From Actinomycetes bacterium (GTDB taxonomy: Bacteria > Actinomycetota > Actinomycetes > Propionibacteriales > Propionibacteriaceae), in contig JAEWOI010000004.1 in NCBI GenBank assembly GCA_023460935.1, positions 1-64,000 on the forward strand: DNA of 64,000 nt, given 5' to 3'. This document shows, one piece after another, positions 19,801 through 32,187 of this stretch (positions are counted from its first letter, which is position 1; each line of letters opens with the position of its first letter). The position numbers were made by a program, and so were the translations under genes. Below the pieces are notes generated by a model, which was given only the letters and a program-made list of their open reading frames with translations, did not search any database and was not told the origin of the DNA.

Positions 19801-21387
19801 GGGCTGATCTCACCGCCCCCGCACCACGACATCTACTCGATCGAGGACCTCAAGCAGCTGATCCACGACCTGAAGTGCGCCAACCCGGTCGCCCGCATCC
19901 ACGTGAAGCTGGTGGCGGAGGTCGGCGTCGGCACGGTCGCGGCCGGCGTCAGCAAGGCCAAGGCCGACGTGGTGCTGATCTCCGGCCACGACGGCGGCAC
20001 GGGCGCGGCTCCGCTGACCTCGCTCAAGCACGCCGGCGGGCCGTGGGAGCTCGGCCTGGCGGAGACGCAGCAGACCCTGCTGCTGAACGGCCTGCGCGAC
20101 CGCATCGTCGTGCAGGTGGACGGCCAGCTGAAGACCGGCCGCGATGTCGTGGTGGCCGCGCTGCTGGGGGCGGAGGAGTTCGGCTTCGCCACCGCCCCGC
20201 TGGTGGTCAGCGGCTGCGTGATGATGCGGGTCTGCCACCTCGACACCTGCCCGGTGGGGGTCGCCACCCAGAACCCTGAGCTGCGCGCCAAGTACGACGG
20301 CCACGCCGACTTCGTGGTGAACTTCTTCGAGTTCATCGCGGAGGAGGTGCGCGAGCACCTCGCCGCGCTCGGGTTCCGCTCGATCGAGGAGGCCGTCGGC
20401 CACGTCGAGGTGCTGCGCACCCGCAAGGCTGTAGAGCACTGGAAGGCGAAGGGGCTGGACCTGGCCCCGATCCTGCACCGCGTCGAGCTGCCGGAGGGGG
20501 CGCCGCTGCACCGGGTGACCACCCAGGACCACGGGCTGGACGAGAAGCTGGACGTGCAGCTGCTCCAGATCGCCGGGCCGGCACTGGCCTCGGGGGAACT
20601 GGTGCGGGCCGACCTCACCGTCCGCAACGTCGACCGCACGGTCGGCACGATCCTCGGCCACCACGTGACCAGGGCCACCCGCGGGCTGGGGCTGCCGGAG
20701 AACACGATCGACCTCACCCTGCGCGGCACCGCCGGGCAGAGCTTCGGCGCCTTCCTGCCCCGCGGGGTGACGCTGCGGCTGGTCGGCGACAGCAACGACT
20801 ACTTCGGCAAGGGGCTGTCCGGCGGCCGGCTGATCGTGCGACCGCACGCGGAGTCGCCGTTCGCGGCGGAGGAGCAGATCATCGCCGGCAACGTGATCGC
20901 CTACGGCGCCACCAGCGGCGAGCTGTTCATCCGGGGCCAGGTCGGCGAGCGGTTCTGCGTCCGCAACTCCGGTGCCACCGCCGTGGTGGAAGGGGTCGGC
21001 GACCACGCGCTGGAGTACATGACCGGTGGCGAGGCGTTGATCCTCGGGCCCACCGGGCGCAACATCGCAGCCGGCATGTCCGGTGGCGTCGCCTGGGTGC
21101 TCGACCTGGTGGAGTCGCGGCTGAACCCGGAGATGGTCGACGCGCTGCCGCTGGAGGCGCAGGACCTGGTGCGGGTGACCGAACTGCTGGGCAGGCACTT
21201 CGAGGAGACGGGTTCCGCCGTCGCGCAGCGGCTGCTGGCCCTGCCGCCGGAGGAGCTGCGGTCGCGGTTCACCACCCTGATGCCGCGCGACTACGCGCGG
21301 GTGCTGAAGGCGAGGGCTGACGCCGAACTCGCCGGGCTGGACGAGGAGACCACGGTCAAGCTGATGATGGAGGCTTCGCATGGCTGA
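16855..21387 (+). CDS. gltB: Glutamate synthase (NADPH), large subunit
   Basis: GltB makes two glutamates from glutamine and 2-oxoglutarate. The 1510-residue protein has an N-terminal glutaminase domain whose catalytic Cys lies in [12 protein letters not shown] (normally exposed by removal of the short leader), a central domain, the FMN/2-oxoglutarate domain ([30 protein letters not shown]), the 3Fe-4S cluster motif C-x5-C-x4-C in [14 protein letters not shown], and a C-terminal beta-helix (GXXG repeats such as [17 protein letters not shown]). Start ATG at 16855 follows GGGAG. It overlaps gltD by 8 nt. Confidence 0.97.
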   Translation: MALMAMPSRPGVGLYDPAYEHDACGVAFVARLSGVADHDIVAKGLTALENLDHRGATGADAAAGDGAGMLLQVPDRFLREVVDFDLPEPGEYAVGMAFLPTEATRRASAKRTIEFLAVEEGLVVHGWRPVPTDDSTLSPISARNMPHFEHFFVSAAEPLSGIELDRAVYPLRQRARNEAGVYFASLSARTIVYKGMLTTQQLSEVFGDLLDERVESALSLVHSRFSTNTFPAWELAHPYRLLAHNGEINTVKGNRNWMRAREALLATDLIPGDIERLFPICTPGGSDSASFDEVLELLHLGGRSLPHAVLMMIPEAWENHTEMDPARRAFYSFHSSLMEPWDGPASVTFTDGSLIGAVLDRNGLRPGRYWVTDDGLVVFASEAGVLDLEPAAVVEKGRLKPGRMLLVDLEQHRLINDDEIKAQLAAEHPYAEWLAEGRVDLDELPEQQHVVHSHASVTRRQQVFGYSHEELKMIVAPMANTGAEAIGSMGSDTPAAVLSDRPRLLFDYFAQLFAQVTNPPLDAIREELVTSLGATFGPEGNLLQPGPDSCRQIVIGYPILDSDSLAKLVRINRDGSMPAYDTHVVRGLYDVEGGGEALKARLDALCEQVSEAIARGCRTIILSDRHSNAELAPIPSLLLTAAIHHHLVREKTRTQVGLIVEAGDVREVHHVALLIGYGAAAVNPYLAFESAEDLARREWLVSVDPEKAVHNVRKALGKGVLKVMSKMGVSTIASYTGAQIFEALGLSSELVEQYFTGTTSRIEGIGLEEIASEVARRHARAYPPDGIPLPHRTLSGGGEYKWRREGPPHLFDPETVFRLQHATRQRRYDVFKAYTSRVDDQSERLMTLRGLLEFGSDREPVPLDEVEPVSEIVKRFSTGAMSYGSISREAHETLAIAMNRLGGKSNTGEGGEDVDRLYDPERRSAIKQVASGRFGVTSDYLTNADDIQIKMAQGAKPGEGGQLPGQKVYPWVAKTRHSTPGVGLISPPPHHDIYSIEDLKQLIHDLKCANPVARIHVKLVAEVGVGTVAAGVSKAKADVVLISGHDGGTGAAPLTSLKHAGGPWELGLAETQQTLLLNGLRDRIVVQVDGQLKTGRDVVVAALLGAEEFGFATAPLVVSGCVMMRVCHLDTCPVGVATQNPELRAKYDGHADFVVNFFEFIAEEVREHLAALGFRSIEEAVGHVEVLRTRKAVEHWKAKGLDLAPILHRVELPEGAPLHRVTTQDHGLDEKLDVQLLQIAGPALASGELVRADLTVRNVDRTVGTILGHHVTRATRGLGLPENTIDLTLRGTAGQSFGAFLPRGVTLRLVGDSNDYFGKGLSGGRLIVRPHAESPFAAEEQIIAGNVIAYGATSGELFIRGQVGERFCVRNSGATAVVEGVGDHALEYMTGGEALILGPTGRNIAAGMSGGVAWVLDLVESRLNPEMVDALPLEAQDLVRVTELLGRHFEETGSAVAQRLLALPPEELRSRFTTLMPRDYARVLKARADAELAGLDEETTVKLMMEASHG

Positions 21388-22846
21388 TCCCAAGGGGTTC
21401 ATGATCACCCCGCGCAGGGTCGCCGAACGTCGTCCGGTGGCCGAGCGGGTGCACGACTGGAACGAGGTCTACCCGGGCTCGCCGGGGCGGGCCGTGCTGC
21501 CGATCATCAGCCAGCAGGCCGGCCGGTGCATGGACTGCGGCATCCCGTTCTGCCACCAGGGCTGCCCGCTGGGGAACCTGATCCCGGAGTGGAACGACAT
21601 GGTCTGGCGGGACGACTGGCGGGGCGCGCTGGAACGGCTGCATGCCACCAACAACTTCCCCGAGTTCACCGGACGGCTGTGCCCAGCCCCCTGCGAGACG
21701 TCCTGCGTTGTGGGCATCAACCGCGATCCGGTGACCATCAAGAACGTCGAGGTGGCGATCATCGACCGCGCCTGGGACGACCGCCGCGTGACCGCCGAGG
21801 CCCCGGCCTGGCACACCGGCCGGACGGTAGCAGTGGTCGGCTCGGGCCCCGCCGGCCTGGCCGCGGCCCAGCAGCTGACCCGCGCCGGGCACACCGTGGT
21901 GGTCTACGAGCGGGCCGACGCGATCGGCGGCCTGCTTCGCTACGGGATCCCCGAGTTCAAGATGGAGAAGAAGGTACTCGACCGCCGCCTGAAGCAGATG
22001 CGGCTCGAGGGCACGGTGTTCAAGGCCGGGGTGGACATCGGCACCGACATCACGGCCGAGCAGCTGCTGGAGCGGTTCGACGCTGTGGTGCTGGCGATCG
22101 GCTCCACAGTGGCCCGCGACCTGCCCGTCCCGGGACGGGAACTGGCCGGCATCCACCAGGCGATGGAGTTCCTGCCGCAGGCCAACCGGGTGGCGCTCGG
22201 CCGCGAGGTACCGGAGCAGATCACCGCGCACGGCAAGGACGTGGTGATCATCGGCGGCGGCGACACCGGCGCGGACTGCCTCGGCACGTCCATCCGCCAG
22301 GGGGCGCGCTCGATCACCCAGCTGGAGATCATGCCCACGCCGCCACGCGAGCGGCCCGGCAACCAGCCCTGGCCGACCTACCCGATGATCTACCGGGTCT
22401 CCTCTGCCCACGAGGAGGGCGGCGAGCGGCTGTACTCGGTGTCGACCACGGAGTTCACCGGCGACGAGTCCGGCAACGTCACCGGCCTGGAGCTCAACGA
22501 GGTGGCGATGGTGGACGGCCGCTTCGAGACCATCCCGGGCAGCGTCCGTTCGATCCCGGCGCAGCTGGTGCTGCTCGCCATGGGCTTCACGGGACCGCAG
22601 CGCGACGGCCTGGTCGACCAGCTGGGCGTCGAGCTCGACCCGCGCGGCAACATCGCCCGCGACTCCAGCTTCGCCTCCAGCGTCGACCGGGTGTTCGTCT
22701 GCGGTGACGCCGGGCGCGGCCAGTCGCTGATCGTCTGGGCGATCGCCGAGGGCCGGGCGTGCGCGAACGGCGTGGACGCCTACCTGCAGGGCGCCTCCCG
22801 GCTGCCCAAGCCGATCCTGCCGACCGATCGCCCGTTGGTGGTCTGA
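21380..22846 (+). CDS. gltD: Glutamate synthase (NADPH), small subunit
   Basis: GltD takes electrons from NADPH through FAD and two 4Fe-4S clusters to GltB. In the 488-residue protein the N-terminal cluster cysteines appear in [17 protein letters not shown] and CPAPCETSC, followed by the FAD loop [15 protein letters not shown] and the NADPH loop [14 protein letters not shown]. The C-terminal [17 protein letters not shown] completes the FAD site. GGAGG lies 6 nt before the ATG, within the end of gltB. The pair gives the cell its GOGAT route of ammonia assimilation. Confidence 0.97.
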   Translation: MADPKGFMITPRRVAERRPVAERVHDWNEVYPGSPGRAVLPIISQQAGRCMDCGIPFCHQGCPLGNLIPEWNDMVWRDDWRGALERLHATNNFPEFTGRLCPAPCETSCVVGINRDPVTIKNVEVAIIDRAWDDRRVTAEAPAWHTGRTVAVVGSGPAGLAAAQQLTRAGHTVVVYERADAIGGLLRYGIPEFKMEKKVLDRRLKQMRLEGTVFKAGVDIGTDITAEQLLERFDAVVLAIGSTVARDLPVPGRELAGIHQAMEFLPQANRVALGREVPEQITAHGKDVVIIGGGDTGADCLGTSIRQGARSITQLEIMPTPPRERPGNQPWPTYPMIYRVSSAHEEGGERLYSVSTTEFTGDESGNVTGLELNEVAMVDGRFETIPGSVRSIPAQLVLLAMGFTGPQRDGLVDQLGVELDPRGNIARDSSFASSVDRVFVCGDAGRGQSLIVWAIAEGRACANGVDAYLQGASRLPKPILPTDRPLVV

Positions 22847-22849
22847 GCC

Positions 22850-23419
22850 ATGGGCAAGGGCAAGCGGGTCCGGCGCCTGGCGCAGCTGGCCCGCCTGCGC
22901 GAGTACTTGCCGCTGCCGTCCGGGCCGACCCGGCTGCAGGACCCCCTGGACGTGGCGCATGCCTTCGTCAAGGCGTGGAACGCAGGTGACGCCAAGGCGA
23001 TCGCGGAACTGTTCGCCGAGGACGCCGACTTCGTCAACGTTGTCGGGCTGTGGTGGACCAGCCGCCGCTCGATCCGGCGCGCGCACAAGCGGGGCTTCGA
23101 GCAGATCTTCCGGGCCTCGGAGATCAGCGTCGAGAAGCTCACCCTGCGGATGCTGGGCACCGAGGCGGCCGTGGTGCACGCCCGCTGGCGGATGTCGGCC
23201 CAGCTCGACCCGCAGGGACGTCCGTCCACCGGTGGCCGGCGGGGCGTGATCACCTGGGTACTGCAGCGCCTCGCCGACGGTACGTGGATCTGCGTCAGCT
23301 CGCAGAACACCGACATCGCGCCCGCTGCCGACACCAACCTCAACGTGGCCGGAGTGGTCACCCCGACCAGTTACCTCGCTCCAGCCCCCGTCGACCCGGT
23401 CGAGCCCACCCACCCCTGA
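22850..23419 (+). CDS. NTF2/SnoaL-like domain protein (SgcJ/EcaC type)
   Basis: The 189-residue protein has a basic N-terminus (MGKGKRVRRLAQL), then an NTF2-like domain beginning DPLDVAHAFVKAWNAGDAKAIAELFAEDADFVNVVG, the characteristic cone-fold opening of SnoaL/SgcJ proteins, and ending with WVLQRLADGTWICVSSQNTD. Such domains bind small hydrophobic ligands or act as isomerases; the substrate here is unknown. It starts 3 nt after gltD and so is probably co-transcribed, though no functional tie to glutamate synthase is evident. The Pro-rich tail ends just before the repeat cluster. Confidence 0.75.
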   Translation: MGKGKRVRRLAQLARLREYLPLPSGPTRLQDPLDVAHAFVKAWNAGDAKAIAELFAEDADFVNVVGLWWTSRRSIRRAHKRGFEQIFRASEISVEKLTLRMLGTEAAVVHARWRMSAQLDPQGRPSTGGRRGVITWVLQRLADGTWICVSSQNTDIAPAADTNLNVAGVVTPTSYLAPAPVDPVEPTHP

Positions 23420-23437
23420 CCGTCAAGCCGGGACGTG

Positions 23438-23634
23438 CTGGCGCATCGGGGACGGTTCCTATTTCGGTTCAGAGTTGAGGGACGGTTCCCATTCCGGTTC
23501 GGAGCCTCGTCGGCAACCGGCAGCGGGGCCCGGCTGAACGGGAATAGGAACCGTCCCCGGTCGGCGGCACGAAATTGGAACCGTCCCCGGATTGCCAGGA
23601 CTTGGCGCGAAAGGAACCGTCCCCGATGCGCCAG
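23438..23634. repeat. Cluster of five GGGGACGGTTCC palindromic (REP-like) repeats
   Basis: Between two convergent genes lie five copies of the core: 23448-23459 and (as GAGGGACGGTTCC) 23477-23489 on the plus strand, and 23547-23558, 23577-23588 and 23613-23624 inverted. The outermost pair forms a perfect 22-bp inverted repeat, 23438-23459 with 23613-23634. Cores are followed by ATTTCGGTTC-like flanks. The layout is that of REP/BIME clusters; it probably also ends transcription from both sides. No transposase is nearby. Confidence 0.8.
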
Positions 23635-23645
23635 GAATCCGGACG

Positions 23646-24575
23646 TCAGAGGGCGATGCCGTGGTGGAGGCGGTGCAGGGTGCTCTTGCCGAACAGCGAC
23701 TCCAGCAGGTCCACGGCGAGTTCAGCGGTGGCGTTGCGGACGTCGAGGGACGGGTTCAGCTCGACCAGGTCGACGGACCCGAGCCGGCCGGTGTCGGCGA
23801 TCATCTCCATGCACAGCTGGGCCTCGCGGTAGGTGGGGCCGCCCCGCACCGGCGTGCCGACGCCGGGGGCGATCTCCGGGTCGACGAAGTCGAGGTCGAG
23901 GCTCAGGTGCAGGTGGGTGTCCTCGTCCACCCCGGAAAGGGCCCGCTCCATCGTGTGCCGCATGCCGATCTCGTCCACGAACCGCATGTCGAAGACCTCG
24001 ACGCCCTCTGCGAACAGGAAGGCCTTCTCGCCGGCGTCCACGCTGCGCAGCCCGACCTGGCGGATCTGGTCGGTGGAGATGGCCGGCACCTGCCCCGACA
24101 TGCTGGTCAGCTCGGCGGGGCCGTGCCCGGCCAGGCAGGCCACCGGCATGCCGTGCACGTTGCCGGACGGCGTCAGCTCAGCGGTGTTGAAGTCGGCGTG
24201 CGCGTCCACCCAGATCACCCGGAGCTTCCGGCCGGCTGCGCGGCAGTGCGCTGCGACGGCGCTGATCGAGCCGATCGCGAGGCTGTGGTCGCCGCCCAGC
24301 AGGATCGGCAGCCGTCCGGCGGCGAGCTCGGCGGCCGTGGCGCCGAACACCGCCCGGTTCCACTCGATCACTTCGGGCAGGTGCCGGTAGCCGGCCACGG
24401 GTGCGAGCTGCGGGTTCTCCGGGCCGGTGAGGTCGCCCACGTCCAGCACGTCGCAGTCGAAGTGCCGAAGGGCGGCCTCGATGCCGGCCACCCGCAGCGC
24501 CTGCGGACCCAGCCGGCAACCCAGCCGGGAGGCCCCGATGTCGGTTGGTGCCCCGATCAGGCTGACTTGCGGCAC
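23646..24575 (-). CDS. rocF: Arginase (arginase/agmatinase/formiminoglutamase family)
   Basis: The 309-residue ureohydrolase has the binuclear manganese motifs GGDHS (residues 94-98), DAHADFN (124-130) and SLDLDFVDP, plus the NVHGMPVACLAG loop typical of arginase, so hydrolysis of arginine to ornithine and urea is the likely reaction. Agmatinase cannot be fully excluded from sequence alone. I chose the GTG at 24575: AGGA lies 6 nt upstream and the protein then starts PQVSLIGAPTDIGA like its relatives; the longer open frame adds 13 residues without a ribosome site. It lies 66 nt after lhgO on the same strand. Confidence 0.88.
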   Translation of the reverse strand: MPQVSLIGAPTDIGASRLGCRLGPQALRVAGIEAALRHFDCDVLDVGDLTGPENPQLAPVAGYRHLPEVIEWNRAVFGATAAELAAGRLPILLGGDHSLAIGSISAVAAHCRAAGRKLRVIWVDAHADFNTAELTPSGNVHGMPVACLAGHGPAELTSMSGQVPAISTDQIRQVGLRSVDAGEKAFLFAEGVEVFDMRFVDEIGMRHTMERALSGVDEDTHLHLSLDLDFVDPEIAPGVGTPVRGGPTYREAQLCMEMIADTGRLGSVDLVELNPSLDVRNATAELAVDLLESLFGKSTLHRLHHGIAL

Positions 24576-24641
24576 AGGCTTTCCTTTCGCGGAGTTCGGT
24601 CGTGATGCAACCACGTCCGGACGTGCCAGGGCAAACCCTGC

Positions 24642-25859
24642 TCAACCGGCCAGCAGGCGGTCGGCGATCTCTGCGGCGATCGGCATGGCCGAGGTGGCGG
24701 CCGGGGACGGCGCGTTGCACACGTGCAGGCTGCGGTCGGTCTGGCGGAACAGGAAGTCGTGCACCATGCTGCCGTCGGCCAGCACAGCCTGGGCCCGGAT
24801 TCCGGCCGGTGCCGGCAGCAGGTCGGCCACGGTGAGTTCCGGGCAGTACCGGCGCACCTGGCGCAGGTACCCGCGCTTCACCAGCGAGTCCCATTGCTCG
24901 CGCACACCGGTGGCGAACTGGTTCCGGGCGAGCCGCCACAGGCCGGGGAAGCGCAGCAGGTCGGCAACGTCGCGCGGATTGACCGAGAACTTCGCATACC
25001 CCTCCCTCGCGAAGCCGAGGACGGCGTTCGGGCCGACGCTGAGGCCACCGTCCATGCCAAGGGTGAGGTGCACCCCGAGGAACGGCAGGTCGGGGTCGGG
25101 CACCGGGTAGATCAACGTTTCGACCAGCCCGCGGCGGCGCGGCGGCAGCCGGTAGTACTCGCCGCGGAAGGGCACGATCTGGAACCCGCCGCCCACCCCG
25201 CCCAGCGTCGCCAGCCGGTCGGCCTGCAGCCCGCCGCAGACGACGAGGCGCCGCGCCTGGAGCTCCTCCGCCTCGCCGGCGGTGGCGCCTGCGGCCCGAT
25301 GGCGGACGGCAACGCTGCCGGCCGACTCGGTGATCGCGACGACCTCCGCACCCAGCAGCAACCGGCCGCCCAGCCGGGCGATGCCGGCGGCCATCGCCTC
25401 GCTGACCAGCCGGTAGTCGACGATGCCGGTCTCCGGCAGGAAGAGCGCGCCCAGCCCGGCCACGCGCGGCTCCCGGCTGTGCAACCCCGCAGCGTCCAGC
25501 CGTTCGAACTCCAGGCCGTTGCGGACCGCCCGCTCGGCCAGGTCGCCGAGGCGGGACAGCTCCACCGGCGTCGTGGCAACGATCAGCTTGCCCGGGGTGC
25601 GGTGCGGGATGCCGTGCTCGACGCAGAACTCCTTGGTCCAGCGCGCGCCGGCCCGGCACAGCCGGGCCTTCAGGCTGCCGGGCGCGTAGTAGATGCCGGC
25701 GTGGATCACGCCGCTGTTGTGACCGGTCTGGTGCCGTGCGACGCCGGGCTCCTTCTCCAGCAGGACGAGGCTGGCCCCCGGCCTGCGCTCCAGCAGGGTG
25801 AGGGCGGTGGCGAGGCCGACGATGCCACCACCGACCACGGCGAAGTCGACGACCGGCAA
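24642..25859 (-). CDS. lhgO: L-2-hydroxyglutarate oxidase
   Basis: The 405-residue FAD-dependent oxidase starts with VDFAVVGGGIVGLATAL (dinucleotide-binding loop) and has HNSGVIHAGIYYAPGSLKARLC, a strong LhgO signature, and GPNAVLGFAREGY and CNAPSPAATSAMPIA near the end. LhgO oxidises L-2-hydroxyglutarate to 2-oxoglutarate at the membrane. I chose the TTG at 25859 because AGGAGG lies 4 nt upstream and upstream sequence is unrelated to the family; an open frame reaches 26060. A TAGACT -10 lies at 25886-25891. It shares an operon with arginase. Confidence 0.88.
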   Translation of the reverse strand: MPVVDFAVVGGGIVGLATALTLLERRPGASLVLLEKEPGVARHQTGHNSGVIHAGIYYAPGSLKARLCRAGARWTKEFCVEHGIPHRTPGKLIVATTPVELSRLGDLAERAVRNGLEFERLDAAGLHSREPRVAGLGALFLPETGIVDYRLVSEAMAAGIARLGGRLLLGAEVVAITESAGSVAVRHRAAGATAGEAEELQARRLVVCGGLQADRLATLGGVGGGFQIVPFRGEYYRLPPRRRGLVETLIYPVPDPDLPFLGVHLTLGMDGGLSVGPNAVLGFAREGYAKFSVNPRDVADLLRFPGLWRLARNQFATGVREQWDSLVKRGYLRQVRRYCPELTVADLLPAPAGIRAQAVLADGSMVHDFLFRQTDRSLHVCNAPSPAATSAMPIAAEIADRLLAG

Positions 25860-25885
25860 GCTTCCTCCTGGCGACGGTTGGGCGG

Positions 25886-25891
25886 AGTCTA
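25886..25891 (-). promoter_or_regulatory. -10 box TAGACT, candidate lhgO-arginase promoter
   Basis: On the minus strand TAGACT lies 26 nt upstream of the TTG start of lhgO, leaving room for a short leader that carries AGGAGG. It lies in the 209-base divergent gap with dnaE, where TATGGT (25992-25997) may be the plus-strand -10. Confidence 0.35.
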
Positions 25892-26068
25892 TGCCCGTGG
25901 CCCGCGGGTGTGCGGGCAGCACGGCAGGACCGCAGCGGTGAAATCGCCGCCGGCCGAGTGAGTCGGGCCGAGCCCCGTCGGCGGCGCGGGTTATGGTGAG
26001 TACCCGCTGAACTTCCCCCAGCGTCACAACAGTCCCTGTTCCACTCCCGCCGGAGGTCATCGGTCAGC

Positions 26069-29587
<3,519 letters not shown>

Positions 29588-29596
29588 GCTTTGGCC

Positions 29597-30232
29597 GTGA
29601 GCACCACGATCGCAGAGGAGCAGCAGGCGGCAGCGCCGGCTGCCGAGCAGTCGCAGGTGCTCGCCTGGGCAGGACTGCTGGCCGGGCTCTCGCTCGTGGT
29701 GGGCGGCCTGGCAGCCGTGTTCTGGTCCGCAGTCGTGCGCCTGCCCGCCTACCGGATCCTCAGCGACGGCTCGGCGACCATGGCCGAGCGGGGCATCACC
29801 GAGATCGTCGCGGCCGACGCGTGGTTCGTGGTCACCGGCGCCCTGGTCGGGCTCGGGCTGGGCCTGGTCACGTGGAAGTGGTTCCGCCTCCTCGGCTGGC
29901 CGAGCGCGCTGCTCGCAGTCGGTGCCGGGTTGCTGGCCGGAGTGGTCTGCTGGCAGGTCGGGCAGCTGCTCGGCCCGGGCAGCTTCCCCGAGCGGCTCGC
30001 TGCCGCGACCCCCGGCGAATTCGTGCCCCTCTCCCTCGAGCTGCGTTCGGTGTCCGCGCTCGCGGTCTGGGGGTTCGCTGCGATCACCCCGGTGCTGCTG
30101 GCCTCCTCGCTCGGCCCGGACGATGAGGACCGGGCGCCGCGCCGCCGGCGGGGCCCGGAGAACGTGGCGGAGGAGCCGGCCACGGTCGACGAGCGTGGCG
30201 TGCTGACCACGCCGGAAGAGCCGGTCGCCTGA
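29597..30232 (+). CDS. DUF2567-like multi-pass membrane protein
   Basis: The 211-residue protein has four hydrophobic segments: about residues 20-45, 75-95, 105-125 and 155-172. Between the first two lies an extracytoplasmic loop VVRLPAYRILSDGSATMAER and an acidic DAWFV motif, an arrangement I recognise from DUF2567 proteins of actinobacteria. The charged C-terminal tail (PDDEDRAPRRRRGPEN) is cytosolic by the positive-inside rule. Function unknown. It lies between dnaE and the CYTH-CHAD gene, whose GTG follows its stop by 2 nt. Confidence 0.65.
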   Translation: MSTTIAEEQQAAAPAAEQSQVLAWAGLLAGLSLVVGGLAAVFWSAVVRLPAYRILSDGSATMAERGITEIVAADAWFVVTGALVGLGLGLVTWKWFRLLGWPSALLAVGAGLLAGVVCWQVGQLLGPGSFPERLAAATPGEFVPLSLELRSVSALAVWGFAAITPVLLASSLGPDDEDRAPRRRRGPENVAEEPATVDERGVLTTPEEPVA

Positions 30233-30234
30233 CC

Positions 30235-31698
30235 GTGGACGGCCAGGTCGAGACCGAGCGCAAGTACGAGCTCGCCCCCGGCCAGCAGCTGCCGTCGCTG
30301 GCCGCCCTGGCCACGGAGGGCCCGGTGACGTCGTTCGACCTGGTCGCCACCTACTACGACAGCCCGGACTGCCGCCTGGCCCGGGCGAGGCGGGTGTTGC
30401 GCCGTCGTGAGGGCGGCCACGACGAGGGCTGGCACCTGAAGCTGCCGGGCGAGCGCGCCGACGAACGACTCGAGCTGCAGGCGCCGCTGGCGCACCGGCG
30501 GCCTCCGGCGGAGCTGCGCGAGCTGGTGGAGGACCTTCTGGCGGGTGCTGCGCTGGTGCCGCTGGCCACGCTGCGCACTCACCGCAGTGAGCTGCAGCTC
30601 CTGGGCGTGGACGGTGCCCTGCTGGCCGTAACCACCACCGACGACGTGGTGGCCACCGCCGGCCCAGACCGCCAGGAGTGGCGGGAGGCGGAGGTCGAAC
30701 TGGCAGCCGGCGACCCCGCGCTGCTCGACCAGGTGGAGGCCGTGCTCGCCGCCGCCGGCATCCCGAGGTCGGGCTCGGCATCGAAGGGCGGGCAGGCGCT
30801 CCGGGGCCGGATCGCAGCGGCGGAGGCCGCGGACCCCGCAGCGGCCGGCACCGTCCTGCTCGACTACGCCGGGCGCCAGCTCGGCACGCTCCAGGCCAAC
30901 GAGGCTGCCACCCGGGCCGACGGCCCCGACGCCGTGCACAAGAGCAGGGTGGCGACCCGCAGGCTGCGCAGCACCCTGAAGACCTACGCCGGCGTGCTCG
31001 GTCCGGGGGTCGACCGGTTACGCGCCGAGTTGCGCTGGCACGCCGAACTGCTCGGTGCAGCCCGCGACGCCGAGGTCCTCACCGAGCGGTTGGCGGCAGC
31101 GCTGGCCGAGTTGCCACAGCCGGTCGACGATGCGGTCACGAGGCTGGTCTCCGACAGCCTCGCCCGGACCCATGGCGCCGCCCACACGCGCCTCGTCGAG
31201 AGCATGGACACCGAGCGCTACGAGGCGCTGCATGCAGGCCTGGAGGGCTTCCTCACTGACCCGGGCCTTCCCGCGGTCGCGGACGAGCCGGCCAAGGTGG
31301 TGCTCACCCCGATGCTGGGCCAGGCCGTCCGCAGGGTCCGCAGGCTGGCCCGCCGGGCAGCAGCGCAGCCGGGCGACCTCGGGCTCTGGCACGAGGTGCG
31401 CAAGGCAGCGAAGGCGGCGCGCTACGGCGCTGAGGTGCTGGTGCCGGTGCTCGGCGACCGGGCTGAGGACTGGCGGGCCAGGTGGGAGGCGGTCACGGAG
31501 GCCCTTGGTGCCGTGCAGGACTGCGTCGTGGCCCAGGCGGTGATCGGCGACCTCGCCGCCAGCGCGGCAGCTCAGCAGGTTCCGGTGCGGCCGCTGGCCG
31601 AGCTCGCGCGGGGGCAGCAGCAGGCGCTGGCCGAAGCCCTGCTGGTCTCCCGAAAGGCGCTGCGCAAGGCGCTGGCCGAGCGCCCGCGCGACACCTGA
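30235..31698 (+). CDS. CYTH and CHAD domain protein
   Basis: The 487-residue protein joins an N-terminal CYTH domain (about 1-190) to a CHAD helical domain (about 205-480). The CYTH signature ExExK appears as ETERK (residues 6-10), followed by TYYDSPDCRLARARRVLRRR, so it could bind or hydrolyse a triphosphate. The CHAD part is rich in conserved His and Arg (VHKSRVATRRLRSTLKTY; WHEVRKAAKAARYGAE), a surface known to bind inorganic polyphosphate. A role in polyphosphate handling is the family-based inference. GTG start, 2 nt after the preceding gene. It converges on the ybaK-like gene with 9 nt between stops. Confidence 0.88.
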   Translation: MDGQVETERKYELAPGQQLPSLAALATEGPVTSFDLVATYYDSPDCRLARARRVLRRREGGHDEGWHLKLPGERADERLELQAPLAHRRPPAELRELVEDLLAGAALVPLATLRTHRSELQLLGVDGALLAVTTTDDVVATAGPDRQEWREAEVELAAGDPALLDQVEAVLAAAGIPRSGSASKGGQALRGRIAAAEAADPAAAGTVLLDYAGRQLGTLQANEAATRADGPDAVHKSRVATRRLRSTLKTYAGVLGPGVDRLRAELRWHAELLGAARDAEVLTERLAAALAELPQPVDDAVTRLVSDSLARTHGAAHTRLVESMDTERYEALHAGLEGFLTDPGLPAVADEPAKVVLTPMLGQAVRRVRRLARRAAAQPGDLGLWHEVRKAAKAARYGAEVLVPVLGDRAEDWRARWEAVTEALGAVQDCVVAQAVIGDLAASAAAQQVPVRPLAELARGQQQALAEALLVSRKALRKALAERPRDT

Positions 31699-31711
31699 GC
31701 GCAGCGCTCAG
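31695..31711. terminator. Palindrome spanning two convergent stop codons
   Basis: CTGAGCGC-A-GCGCTCAG is a perfect inverted repeat containing the TGA of the CYTH-CHAD gene and, on the other strand, the TGA of the ybaK-like gene. It may help end transcription, but it is short and its one-base spacer limits hairpin strength. Confidence 0.3.
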
Positions 31712-32187
31712 CGGGCCAGGTCGGCGAACCGCGCCCCGGTGAGCCGGGCGAGGTCGCCGGGGGAGAGCTCCACCTGCAGGCCCCGCCGGCCGGCGGAGAC
31801 CAGGATCGTCTCCCACAGCTCGGCGGTCTCATCGATGACGGTGGGCAGGCCCACCTTCTGCCCGAGCGGAGACACCCCGCCCAGCACGTAGCCGGTGGTG
31901 CGGGCCACCAGCGCCCGTTCTGCGAGGACGGCCCGCTTGGCACCGAGCGCGGCAGCGGCGTGCTTGAGGCTGAGCTGTCCGGCCACCGGGACGACGGCAA
32001 CGGCCAGCTCGGGCCGGGTCGGGCCGACGTCGATGACCAGGGTCTTGAAGACTCGCAGCGGGTCCACGCCCAGCGCCGCAGCGGCCTCCTCGCCGTAGCG
32101 GGTGCTGTCCGGGTCGTGGGGGTAGGCGTGCAGCCGGTAGCCGACGCCGGCGCGGTCGAGCACCTGGGTGGCCGGGGTCGCAGCCAT
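31708..32187 (-). CDS. ybaK: YbaK/EbsC-family Cys-tRNA(Pro) deacylase
   Basis: The 159-residue protein belongs to the YbaK/ProX group that hydrolyses misacylated tRNAs, chiefly Cys-tRNA(Pro). Signatures are DPLRVFKTLVIDV with the catalytic Lys48, VPVAGQLSLKHAAAALG and TTGYVLGGVSPLGQKVGLPTV. Length is normal. Its ATG at 32187 overlaps the stop of the upstream glycosyltransferase gene by one base, so the two are coupled, though no functional link is apparent. Confidence 0.88.
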   Translation of the reverse strand: MAATPATQVLDRAGVGYRLHAYPHDPDSTRYGEEAAAALGVDPLRVFKTLVIDVGPTRPELAVAVVPVAGQLSLKHAAAALGAKRAVLAERALVARTTGYVLGGVSPLGQKVGLPTVIDETAELWETILVSAGRRGLQVELSPGDLARLTGARFADLAR

